DNA of 35,320 nt, taken from contig CALZHP010000025.1 of the NCBI GenBank assembly GCA_945787325.1, positions 1 to 35,320 of the forward strand, written 5' to 3'. The translations under genes were made by a program, and so were the position numbers. Each line of letters begins with the position of its first letter. The first letter of the stretch is position 1. Of this stretch, positions 9,331 through 16,671 are shown piece after piece. A model generated the notes under the pieces. The model was not told where the DNA came from. It saw nothing but the letters and a program-made list of their open reading frames with translations, and ran no database searches. The stretch comes from an uncultured Desulfobulbaceae bacterium. GTDB taxonomy: Bacteria; Desulfobacterota; Desulfobulbia; Desulfobulbales; BM004.

Positions 9331-10944
9331 ATGAAATTCTTACTTAAAATTACGTTGCTGACTGTTAGCATTATTATGGTTTATGGCGACCAGGTTAATG
9401 TTACAGCAAACGTGATTTCTTCTGATAATGAGTTTATGATTTTCTATTCCAATGATGTTCGCGGTGAAATTGAGCCCTGCGGCTGAAAAGCCAGACAGTT
9501 GGGCGGTCTGTCCAAAAAAGCTGAACAAATCAAATCTATCTTCGAAAAAAATAATAAGCCCTTCCTGCTTATAGATGCCGGAAGCCTTCTTTTTAAGGGA
9601 GAGCAATTAAATTCTGCTCTTGCCGAACAGGACAAAGTTACAGCCGAAGGCATTGTTAGCTCTTACAATACAATAGGATATGATGCTGTCAATATTGCCC
9701 TTTTTGATCTGGCAGCTGGTCTCGATTTTTTTAAGGATATTGAAAAACAATCAAAGTTCTCCTGGCTGTCAGCAAACCTGGTAAACAAAACAAACAATAA
9801 ACCTATATTTAAAACTTCAATTATAAAAAAAGTCGGAAGTATTGATATTGGTATAATAGGGCTAACTGCAATCAGTAATTCCAGACAGGTGAAAAATAAG
9901 TTGGCAGACGAAAATGCTACGATACTTGAATGGTATGAAGTACTTGATCCACTGGTTACAGAAATAGATAATAAAAGTGACATGGTTGTTTTGCTTTCAA
10001 ATTATAACTTCAATATCAACAGGAAAATTGCAAACCGATTCAAATCTATCAATATCATCATTCAATCCGGAACAACCGCATCAAATAAAGCGCCCGAAAA
10101 GGTTGAAAACACACTCATTTTTCAGACTGATAAGCAGGGCAAAATTTTGGGGCTGATGAATGTTAACTGGTCTGATTCGGGAACATGGGGCTCGGATAAT
10201 ACTGCTAAACAATTAAAAAACAAAAAAAGCGAGATGGATGGAATCAATGGCAGACTGTCACGATTCAGAGCCCGCTATTCTGAAGAAGAGTTAAAACAAC
10301 AGCGGGGATATATAAACCTGCAGGAATACAAGGTTAAGCTTTCAAAAAACATCAATGAACTTGAAACGGCTTTAAATCACCAAATAGCTGCTGGATCAAT
10401 TCCATCGACTTATTCCAACAGATTCATTGCCCTGGAAGTTTTCATGCCTGATGATCCAGAGGTACTGAAGATTGTAGAAGAAACTAAAGATAAGGTTTAC
10501 CAGATTGGCAAAAGAGCATCTAAGAAAGGAAATACACATTCAAGTGGCGATGAAGATTCTCAGAAATTGCTGGTCGGGTGGCAATCATGTGAGAGATGCC
10601 ATTCAAGCCACACTAAATTCTGGGAAAATACCAGGCACGCAAAAGCTTACAACACACTCGTAAGAAAAAAGCAGAATTATAATTTGAAGTGTCTACCGTG
10701 CCATGTAACTTACGACCGTGCTCAATCACCGTCATTGACTCTTACATTAGAGCCGGAGTTCCAGCTTGTTGGATGTGAAGCATGCCATGGACCTGGCAAT
10801 AAACATATAATAAATCCGGAAGAAAATAGAATGACCACGCTTCCGCCAGAACATATTTGTGTTCGGTGTCATACATCGGAAAGGGATGATTCTTTTCTTT
10901 ATCAGAACGATTTAAAACTCATCGCCTGTCCGGAAGAAGGATAA
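9331..10944 (+). CDS. Probable selenoprotein: metallophosphatase-like / tetraheme cytochrome c
   Basis: A single reading frame of 537 residues if the TGA at 9484-9486 is read as selenocysteine (residue 52). The ATG at 9331 has an AGGAG ribosome-binding site at 9319-9323, seven bases upstream, and a hydrophobic signal peptide (about 3-18), so the protein should be exported. Next comes a metallophosphatase (UshA-like) domain, from FMIFYSNDVRGEIEPCG through about residue 290. It is degenerate: the usual His of the NDxHG motif is Arg and there is no GNHE motif. The C-terminal part holds four haem c sites: CERCH 420-424, CLPCH 454-458, CEACH 482-486 and CVRCH 510-514. Related cytochromes, as I recall them, carry Cys-Gly-Cys followed by a QLGGL-type segment; here the second Cys is TGA. 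The substrate is unknown. Alternatives are a nonsense mutation or a sequencing error. Confidence 0.82.
9484..9515 (+). promoter_or_regulatory. Candidate bacterial SECIS element after in-frame TGA
   Basis: After TGA 9484-9486, bases 9499-9504 (UUGGGC) pair with 9510-9515 (GUCCAA): six pairs, one of them G-U, closed by the five-base loop GGUCU. The first G of the loop is base 19 after the TGA, as in the E. coli fdhF SECIS as I remember it, and the codons GGT CTG occupy the same places. Bacterial SelB binds such a hairpin just 3' of the UGA to insert selenocysteine. Competing foldings (CAGAC/GUCUG or GACAG/CUGUC with nine-base loops) also exist in this stretch. Confidence 0.7.
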
Positions 10945-10975
10945 AATATAATTAGGATTACATATAGGGCTCACA

Positions 10976-11009
10976 AAAAAAGGCCATGCAAAAATCGCAT
11001 GGCCTTTTT
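10976..11009. terminator. Bidirectional intrinsic terminator
   Basis: GGCCATGC (10982-10989) and GCATGGCC (10997-11004) form a perfect 8-bp stem with a 7-base loop, flanked by A-run and T-run (TTTTT 11005-11009), so it works on both strands. It separates the convergent cytochrome gene and the pyrophosphatase gene. Confidence 0.92.
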
Positions 11010-11029
11010 AGTTTTATGTGCTGAAAATA

Positions 11030-11953
11030 CTAACAGCCGAATGCGTCCTGCAATGGCGGTATGGTTTGTTTTTTACGGCTCATCATGCCGTCAACCCATA
11101 CAGTTGGACCATCAAGCTTAACATTGTATGCTTTCTCAACGTAAGAATTATCATCACTGACTACCATGAGATCCGTTCCTTCTTTCATAATATCCGTAAG
11201 CATAAGAAGGACTGTGTGTCGGCCACCTTCTGTTTTAACTTCTCTAAGTGCACTAAGAAGATCATCACGGACATCTTCAACAAGCGAAAGATCAACCAGC
11301 TCAAGCTGCCCGCAGCCGACTTTATTGCCTTTCATGTCAAAATCTTTGTAGTCACGGAAAATAAGATCTTTTGCAGGCACACCGGCCACAGCTGACTTGG
11401 CTTTAAACATTTCCATTGCCAGAGCTTCCATATCAGAAATGCCGGCAATCTTTGCCAAAGCATCACATGCTTCCTTGTCGCTATCTGTTGTGGTAGGAGA
11501 CTTGAAAAGTACTGTATCACTCAGTATAGAAGCCAACATGATACCTGCTATATTTGCAGGTATTTCAATATTGTTCATATCATAAAGCTGTTTCAGAACA
11601 GTTCCGGTGCAACCGACTGGCATCGCACAGAAGAAAATTGGATTGTTGGTTGTGATATCTCCAATTTTATGGTGATCAACGATTTCAATTATTTCTGCGT
11701 CACCCAGATTATCAGGTGCCTGGGCAATATCACTGTGATCTACAAGGATCAGCTTTTTACCTGCACCATCGGTCAGGGTTTCAGGGACGGAGAAACCGAA
11801 CTTATCCAGCACCATCTTTGCTTCAGGGTTTATCTCACCCTGTACTGCAGCCACAGCATCAACGCCCATAGATTTTTTAAGTTCAGCATATGCTATCGCA
11901 GATGCTACAGAATCGGTATCAGGACTTTTGTGTCCAACAACGTACACTGACAT
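11030..11953 (-). CDS. ppaC: Manganese-dependent inorganic pyrophosphatase (DHH family)
   Basis: Family II soluble pyrophosphatase, hydrolysing pyrophosphate to two phosphates with Mn2+ or Co2+. The 307 residues fit the CBS-free form of the family. Metal ligands visible are His8, Asp12 and Asp14 in GHKSPDTDS, Asp72 in VDHSD, and the DHH signature at 93-95 in IVDHHK. The C-terminal substrate-binding motif SRKKQTIPPL is present near the end. The ATG at 11951-11953 is preceded on the minus strand by a strong ribosome-binding site (AGGAGG). It is a single-gene unit: convergent with the cytochrome gene and divergent from the next gene. It draws off pyrophosphate made by reactions such as that of GalU. 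Confidence 0.96.
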   Translation of the reverse strand: MSVYVVGHKSPDTDSVASAIAYAELKKSMGVDAVAAVQGEINPEAKMVLDKFGFSVPETLTDGAGKKLILVDHSDIAQAPDNLGDAEIIEIVDHHKIGDITTNNPIFFCAMPVGCTGTVLKQLYDMNNIEIPANIAGIMLASILSDTVLFKSPTTTDSDKEACDALAKIAGISDMEALAMEMFKAKSAVAGVPAKDLIFRDYKDFDMKGNKVGCGQLELVDLSLVEDVRDDLLSALREVKTEGGRHTVLLMLTDIMKEGTDLMVVSDDNSYVEKAYNVKLDGPTVWVDGMMSRKKQTIPPLQDAFGC

Positions 11954-12129
11954 GATTTAATCCTCCTAGAGTTAAGTAACTTGTTGTTTTTTAAACACTG
12001 GTATATAAAAAAATCAAAATACATTATGAATGATTATTCATTAAAGTCCGAAATAATAGTTCCATTGTATATATGAGTCAAGAAGAAAAATATTGTTAAT
12101 ATCTCGAAAGAATATAATCTTAATTACAT

Positions 12130-12158
12130 TTGACCTGGCACAAAAAGCGTAATAATGT
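12130..12158 (+). promoter_or_regulatory. Candidate sigma-70 promoter for the 12250 gene
   Basis: TTGACC (12130-12135), a 17-base spacer, then TAATGT (12153-12158). The -35 box is five of six and the -10 box four of six against consensus. It points toward the gene at 12250, giving a leader of about 85 bases. Two palindromes overlap or follow the -10 box. Confidence 0.45.
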
Positions 12159-12187
12159 ATCATTATGTATTCACTAATTGAGTGAAT
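12152..12187. promoter_or_regulatory. Two operator-like palindromes at a promoter
   Basis: ATAATG-TAT-CATTAT (12152-12166) covers the candidate -10 box, and ATTCACT-AATTG-AGTGAAT (12169-12187, perfect 7-bp arms) follows at the likely transcription start. The spacing is what a dimeric repressor site would show. No regulator gene lies next to it, so its owner is unknown. Confidence 0.4.
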
Positions 12188-12249
12188 GACATCAAATTTC
12201 TTTATACAAAACACATAATCTCTAGTAGCTTTTATCTAAGGTTATAAAA

Positions 12250-13206
12250 ATGTCTAATTCCGATACGGATATTAAATCGTCAAAATCGAAAGGTTTAATA
12301 TATGCCCTCATATTAATAATTTTAGTAATAGGCGTAGCTTTTCTCAACAGCGATAAAATTGCCGAATTTTTTCAATCGTCCCAACAACCTGCAATTGTAT
12401 TGGATGACAAAGAATCTGTAATACCGGAAGAAAAGCCTGTTGATGTCCCTACTGAGCAAACAGAATCTGCCGAAATTGTGCCCGGTTCTGAACCTGATAC
12501 ACAACAAAAAGATGATGTAAATATTGCGAGTATTGAAGATCAATATCAACTTCTTGCAGAGAGGCTCAAAGCTTTTTTTGACTATCTTGACAACCAGCAA
12601 TACATAGGTGAATTTAAACTTGCCGGTGGAAGTCAGAAGCATTTCAATGGTGTTCTTCGCAAGCTATTTGCTAATCCCCCCATAGTTATTCGAGAAACTG
12701 ACGATTTGTTTACCATCCTAAAAAACATGGCTCATTTCTATAGAATGTTAGGTAAAAATGACATTACGCTTATAAAAAGCATCCTGGCAAACGAAGAAGA
12801 TAGGTTAGAGTCGGTGATGTCAGATTTCTATCAATGGACAATCATAGGACAACAATATAGTAGCGAAAGTTTGCAAATATCTCTTCCGCTCAAGGATTTG
12901 TACGAATACGCTAGCTTTTTTCTGAATACACTTGGAGGGCAATCATATCTTTTTAGACGTGATGCCAACACGCGAATGCTTGTTAAGTATTACGCAATTC
13001 TTCTTATTGACCGTGCAAATACTCAATCCTTGAACAGACATGGCATTGATATACGTTTTTCCATAGACTCACTTCTTAAAGAAATGGAAACATCACAAAA
13101 ACTTCTCTACAAAAATGAATACCTCGGAGAATTATTAAGTCTTCAAGAAAAATACCAGGCTTTATACGGTATAAAATTCAGACAAAAAGGTTTAAATTCC
13201 GGATAA
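12250..13206 (+). CDS. Membrane-anchored protein of unknown function
   Basis: A 318-residue protein that I do not recognise. It starts with a short polar segment, then one strongly hydrophobic helix (about 15-34, GLIYALILIILVIGVAFLNS), which is probably a membrane anchor leaving the rest outside the cytoplasm. Residues about 40-95 are acidic and proline-rich, typical of a flexible linker. From about 98 to the end the sequence is predicted-helical and charged, without cysteines, recognisable metal-binding or catalytic motifs. The start ATG has TAAGG about eight bases upstream. It lies 102 bases before cooC on the same strand, so it may be co-transcribed, but nothing in the protein itself suggests a role in nickel or CO dehydrogenase maturation. 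Confidence 0.75.
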   Translation: MSNSDTDIKSSKSKGLIYALILIILVIGVAFLNSDKIAEFFQSSQQPAIVLDDKESVIPEEKPVDVPTEQTESAEIVPGSEPDTQQKDDVNIASIEDQYQLLAERLKAFFDYLDNQQYIGEFKLAGGSQKHFNGVLRKLFANPPIVIRETDDLFTILKNMAHFYRMLGKNDITLIKSILANEEDRLESVMSDFYQWTIIGQQYSSESLQISLPLKDLYEYASFFLNTLGGQSYLFRRDANTRMLVKYYAILLIDRANTQSLNRHGIDIRFSIDSLLKEMETSQKLLYKNEYLGELLSLQEKYQALYGIKFRQKGLNSG

Positions 13207-13308
13207 ATTTCAACAGCGTTTAGTTTATTTAGGTGCTGATGTATTATATTTATAACATACCGGATTTAAACTCATCTCTAAGATCCAAACTTTCGAAAAG
13301 ATACTGCC

Positions 13309-14064
13309 ATGAAAATTGCAATTAGCGGAAAAGGTGGCGTTGGAAAGACAACTGTAATGGCTCTTCTTGCAGACAAATTTCAGAAACAGGGTAAGGACGT
13401 CCTGGTAATCGATGCCGACCCAAGCCCTCATATGGCTGAAACTTTAGGCATTGATAACATCGATGAGCTAAAACCTATTGCCGAGATGACCCAAATGCTC
13501 TCAGAGCGTGCTGAAAAAACTCCTGGGTCGCCGTTTTATCAGATAAATCCCAAGGTGGATGATTTGATGGACAAATATATGATAAAACACAAAGGTCTGC
13601 GGCTCATGGTGCTGGGTGCAATTCAAACAGCGGAAGGTGGCTGTGCGTGCCCAGAGAATACTGTACTCAAAAGACTCCTTACAAAACTTCTGCTCTCACC
13701 ATCGCAGGTTGTTCTTCTTGATATGGAGGCAGGTGTTGAGCACTTAGGACGTGGGACTATTGCCGGCGTCGATCACCTTCTCATAGTTGTCATCCCGACA
13801 AATTCAAGCGTACGAACCGCATTAAAAATACAAAAGCTTGCTTCAGACTCTGGTATTCCAAAAATCTCTTTTGTCGGTAATCTTATTCAGGATGAAGAAG
13901 ACAAGGTGTTTCTTATTGAAGCACTAGGCGAAAAACCAGCAGCTTTCTTCTCCAGCTATTCAGCCATACGTAAGGCCGAGCGTAAGAACCAGCCTATCGC
14001 TGACATTATTGATCAATTGGGTGATGCGCCGGACTTGTTAATAAACTATCTTATGGCGCAGTAG
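13309..14064 (+). CDS. cooC: CooC-type carbon monoxide dehydrogenase maturation ATPase
   Basis: MinD/ParA-family P-loop ATPase of the CooC type, which helps insert nickel into the C-cluster of CO dehydrogenase. The 251 residues are typical. The deviant Walker A GKGGVGKTT is at 7-15, followed by VIDADPSPH (34-41). The Cys-x-Cys pair of CooC proteins (Cys112 and Cys114 in GGCACPEN) is present; in the family it binds metal at the dimer interface. The ATG at 13309 starts immediately before the P-loop strand, as expected. No CO dehydrogenase gene is in the window. The formate-tetrahydrofolate ligase nearby fits a Wood-Ljungdahl organism, but the two are on opposite strands and not one operon. Confidence 0.88.
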   Translation: MKIAISGKGGVGKTTVMALLADKFQKQGKDVLVIDADPSPHMAETLGIDNIDELKPIAEMTQMLSERAEKTPGSPFYQINPKVDDLMDKYMIKHKGLRLMVLGAIQTAEGGCACPENTVLKRLLTKLLLSPSQVVLLDMEAGVEHLGRGTIAGVDHLLIVVIPTNSSVRTALKIQKLASDSGIPKISFVGNLIQDEEDKVFLIEALGEKPAAFFSSYSAIRKAERKNQPIADIIDQLGDAPDLLINYLMAQ

Positions 14065-14066
14065 TA

Positions 14067-14089
14067 TTAATTTAACAGAGACAAATTAA
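14067..14089. terminator. Weak AT-only hairpin between convergent genes
   Basis: TTAATTT and AAATTAA (7 bp, loop of 9) lie in the 44-base gap between the convergent cooC and secretion ATPase genes. The position suits a terminator, but the stem has no G-C pairs and no clear T-run follows, so support is weak. Confidence 0.25.
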
Positions 14090-14108
14090 GGCGAGTATCC
14101 TAGGCAGG

Positions 14109-16373
14109 TTAATTTTTTTGGGCCCTGCCCTGGGCAAGTTTAACTATGATATTATCCGAGTGGTGCAACCTGCCTACCAGAGAACTGAAAAGATGCTTTG
14201 TCACATCCGGGTATTTTTCTATAATTTCAGGCAACTTGTCTCCGGGAAAACGTTTTATCACAGCACGACCTTTTGAAACAATCGTTGCCGATCTTGCCTC
14301 CCCTGATATTGCAGACATCTCTCCGAAATAGACCCCCGGCTGAACAATTTCAGCTATTTTCTTGCCACTCTTCACAACCAGTAAGCCACCCTGAACCAGT
14401 TTAAAAAAGTCTTTGTCGGTATTACCTTCACGGATTATCACATCACCATCTTCATATTTTTCAAGGTCAGGATTAACTAAATAAGTAGGTAGACTTTCTT
14501 TATTAAGTATAGTTTTTCTTAAAATCTCTTCTATGCTGGTAACTCCTTCCAGGACCTTGTCGAGAGCTGCATTCCGCAGAGGTATCATGCCTTCTTGAAT
14601 AGCTACCTTTCTCAATTGATCTTCGGGTACACTGGCACTTATAGCCTTACTAACTTCCTCGGTTACCTCCATAAGTTCAAAAAAGCCAACCCTGCCCTTG
14701 TAGCCGCCACCATTACACACTTTACATCCGACAGCTTTATAACCTGTAAACTCTGAAACTTTCTCTTCGGAAACTCCCATTGAGATAAGTTCCTTTTCAT
14801 CATAACTTTCAACAGGGGTTTTACATTTCACACAAAGTCTCCTGCCAAGACGCTGAGAAAGAACCATAGTTACAGAAGAGGCCAGCATATACGGTGGAAT
14901 TCCAATATCAACAAGACGACCAATTGTTGCTGGTGAATCATTTGTATGCAAAGTACTCAAAACAAGATGGCCGGTCATAGCTGCCTTAATTGCAATTTCA
15001 GCTGTTTCCATATCACGTATCTCACCGACCATAATAATATCGGGATCCTGACGAAGGAAAGCTTTGAGGGCCGCGGCAAATGTCATTCCGACCTCATTAT
15101 TAACATTTACCTGGTTAATTCCTCTGAAGTTAAATTCTACCGGGTCTTCAGCGGTAAGGATCTTAATATCCTCTTTGTTTAATGAGTTCAGGATTGAATA
15201 CAGGGTTACAGTCTTTCCACTACCTGTAGGTCCTGTTACAAGAAGCAGACCTTGAGGTTTAGAAATACAGCGCTGCAGTGCTTCAAATGTCTGCTGAGCA
15301 AAACCAAGTTTTGTAAGATCAACATTTAGGCTACTTTGATCAAGGATACGGAGAACAATGCTTTCTCCAAAAAGAGTCGGCAGAGAAGAAACACGGAAGT
15401 CCACAGCTTTCTTCTTACCCAACCGCATCTTAATACGGCCATCCTGAGGAACACGCCGTTCAGTAATATCCAGAGTGGCAAGAATTTTCATCCTGGATAT
15501 CAACGCATTTTTAATAGATAAAGGCAGGTTCATGGATTTATAAAGAGCACCGTCAATCCTATAACGTACCTGCATCGTTTTTTCATATGGTTCAATATGA
15601 ATATCACTTACACCGTCTGTTACGGCCTTAATCAGAATACCGTTTACAAGTTTAATGATCGGTGCATCAGAAAAGGAGTACTGGTCAAACCCGGAATCAT
15701 CAACTTCTTCTGTACTCTCGAGCTCCATATCTCCCGCGGCTTCAGAAGCAAGGGCTCCGAAGTCATCAATCTGGGTAACAGGAAGATCGTCTTCGTCTTC
15801 TTCTTCGTCATCAAGTTTGGGAAAGAAACTTTTATATTCTTCTTCACTTATTTTGTAATGGGTTTTGTAAGCCTCAATAATATCCTTTTCTGTAGAAACA
15901 CAAACACTCAGACCCATTTTAACTTCTGCCTGCATAGCCTCAACCGCCGAAGTATCCGTCGGTTCAGCCATGGTGACTTGAAGAGTCTTTGAAGTTACCC
16001 TCAAGGGAAAAGCCATATATTTCTTGGCTATTTCAAAAGGCATTATTTTGAGAGCATCAGGGTTTGGAGATTCTCTGGAGATTGTAACAGCAGAAAAACC
16101 GTGTTGTCTGCTCAATACGTTGAGAATGGTCTCTTCTTCAATATGGCCGAGTTTGACAAGAATCTGCCCAAGTCGCATGCCCGTTTTTTTCTGGACCAGC
16201 AGCGCCTGTTCAAGCTGGGTTGCAGTTATATGTCCTTCCTTCCGAAGCAAGTCACCAATGCGAAGTTTACCTGCACCAGATTGGTCTTTTACTGTAGCAC
16301 TTAGACTGGATTTCTTGCTTGATTCGGAAGCTTTAGCAGATGAATTTGTTTTTTTGGTAGACCTGACAGCCAT
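14109..16373 (-). CDS. PilB/GspE-family ATPase with C-terminal cyclic-nucleotide-binding domain
   Basis: Cytoplasmic hexameric ATPase of the type that powers type IV pilus extension or type II secretion. Order of domains in 754 residues: Lys/Ser-rich start; MshEN-type domain (about 35-170, with RIGDLLRKEGHIT and RLGQILVKLGHIEEE), a fold known to bind c-di-GMP in relatives; acidic linker (188-225); ATPase core with Walker A GPTGSGKT 381-388, Walker B IIMVGEIRD about 446-454, and zinc Cys pairs 514/517 and 550/553. The core ends near 620, where PilB proteins normally stop. A further domain at about 636-745 resembles CAP/cNMP-binding folds, with the phosphate-binding-cassette-like FGEMSAISGEARSATI at 683-698. 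No other pilus genes are near. The start has no strong ribosome-binding site. Confidence 0.9.
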   Translation of the reverse strand: MAVRSTKKTNSSAKASESSKKSSLSATVKDQSGAGKLRIGDLLRKEGHITATQLEQALLVQKKTGMRLGQILVKLGHIEEETILNVLSRQHGFSAVTISRESPNPDALKIMPFEIAKKYMAFPLRVTSKTLQVTMAEPTDTSAVEAMQAEVKMGLSVCVSTEKDIIEAYKTHYKISEEEYKSFFPKLDDEEEDEDDLPVTQIDDFGALASEAAGDMELESTEEVDDSGFDQYSFSDAPIIKLVNGILIKAVTDGVSDIHIEPYEKTMQVRYRIDGALYKSMNLPLSIKNALISRMKILATLDITERRVPQDGRIKMRLGKKKAVDFRVSSLPTLFGESIVLRILDQSSLNVDLTKLGFAQQTFEALQRCISKPQGLLLVTGPTGSGKTVTLYSILNSLNKEDIKILTAEDPVEFNFRGINQVNVNNEVGMTFAAALKAFLRQDPDIIMVGEIRDMETAEIAIKAAMTGHLVLSTLHTNDSPATIGRLVDIGIPPYMLASSVTMVLSQRLGRRLCVKCKTPVESYDEKELISMGVSEEKVSEFTGYKAVGCKVCNGGGYKGRVGFFELMEVTEEVSKAISASVPEDQLRKVAIQEGMIPLRNAALDKVLEGVTSIEEILRKTILNKESLPTYLVNPDLEKYEDGDVIIREGNTDKDFFKLVQGGLLVVKSGKKIAEIVQPGVYFGEMSAISGEARSATIVSKGRAVIKRFPGDKLPEIIEKYPDVTKHLFSSLVGRLHHSDNIIVKLAQGRAQKN

Positions 16374-16498
16374 ATGTTTTGAAAAACTACAATGATATGA
16401 ATACGTTACGATTTAGCAGTTATAAAAAAGAATCATGATAGAAAAATCAAATCAACTCATTATAACACAACTTTATAATAACTTACCTTAAAAAAAAT

Positions 16499-16541
16499 AA
16501 ATGGTTTAGAGGGACTTCATTCATGCCCCTCTAAACCATTT
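16499..16541 (-). terminator. Intrinsic terminator downstream of fhs
   Basis: A perfect 15-bp inverted repeat (AAATGGTTTAGAGGG at 16499-16513 with its complement at 16527-16541) around a 13-base loop. On the minus strand it is followed by a long T-run, so it should end fhs transcription before the secretion ATPase gene. The plus strand also has TTTTT after it. Confidence 0.9.
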
Positions 16542-16587
16542 TTTATTTGAGTAGCAAAACAATCATTAATACTGATATTTTTGCAAA

Positions 16588-16617
16588 GAGACACCATTAA
16601 GATCACTTAATTGTCTC
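16588..16617 (-). repeat. Stable hairpin in the fhs 3' untranslated region
   Basis: GAGACA and TGTCTC pair (6 bp), then ATTAAG and CTTAAT pair (6 bp), with a two-base bulge and a four-base loop. It sits between the fhs stop and the strong terminator at 16499-16541, inside an approximately 130-base 3' untranslated region. On the minus strand it has no T-run directly after it, so it is more likely an mRNA end-stabilising or RNA-binding structure than a terminator. Apart from these two hairpins I see nothing in 16374-16671. Confidence 0.4.
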
Positions 16618-16671
16618 CTAAAAAATCCATCCATTTGCTGTCAGGTCATAGCACCCCGATATAGCAAATAT

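Noticed and set aside
9259-9486. A separate short gene ending at TGA 9486
   Set aside because: Its first part overlaps the end of rarA in another frame. The true start at 9331 has its own ribosome-binding site and the frame continues through the TGA into a protein of the same family, so this is one gene read through.
9499-10944. Start of the cytochrome gene at the TTG at 9499
   Set aside because: No ribosome-binding site fits, the TTG lies inside the SECIS-like stem, and the resulting cytochrome would lack the signal peptide needed for haem c attachment.
13189-13271. Imperfect inverted repeat around the gap before cooC (GTTTAAATTCCGG and CCGGATTTAAAC)
   Set aside because: The arms are far apart, one has an extra base, and no T-run follows; not enough for a terminator or operator call.
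16526-16616. A 29-codon frame on the minus strand after fhs with an AGGAG-like site and GTG start
   Set aside because: It runs through the intrinsic terminator stem and its start lies in another hairpin, so chance is the simpler explanation.
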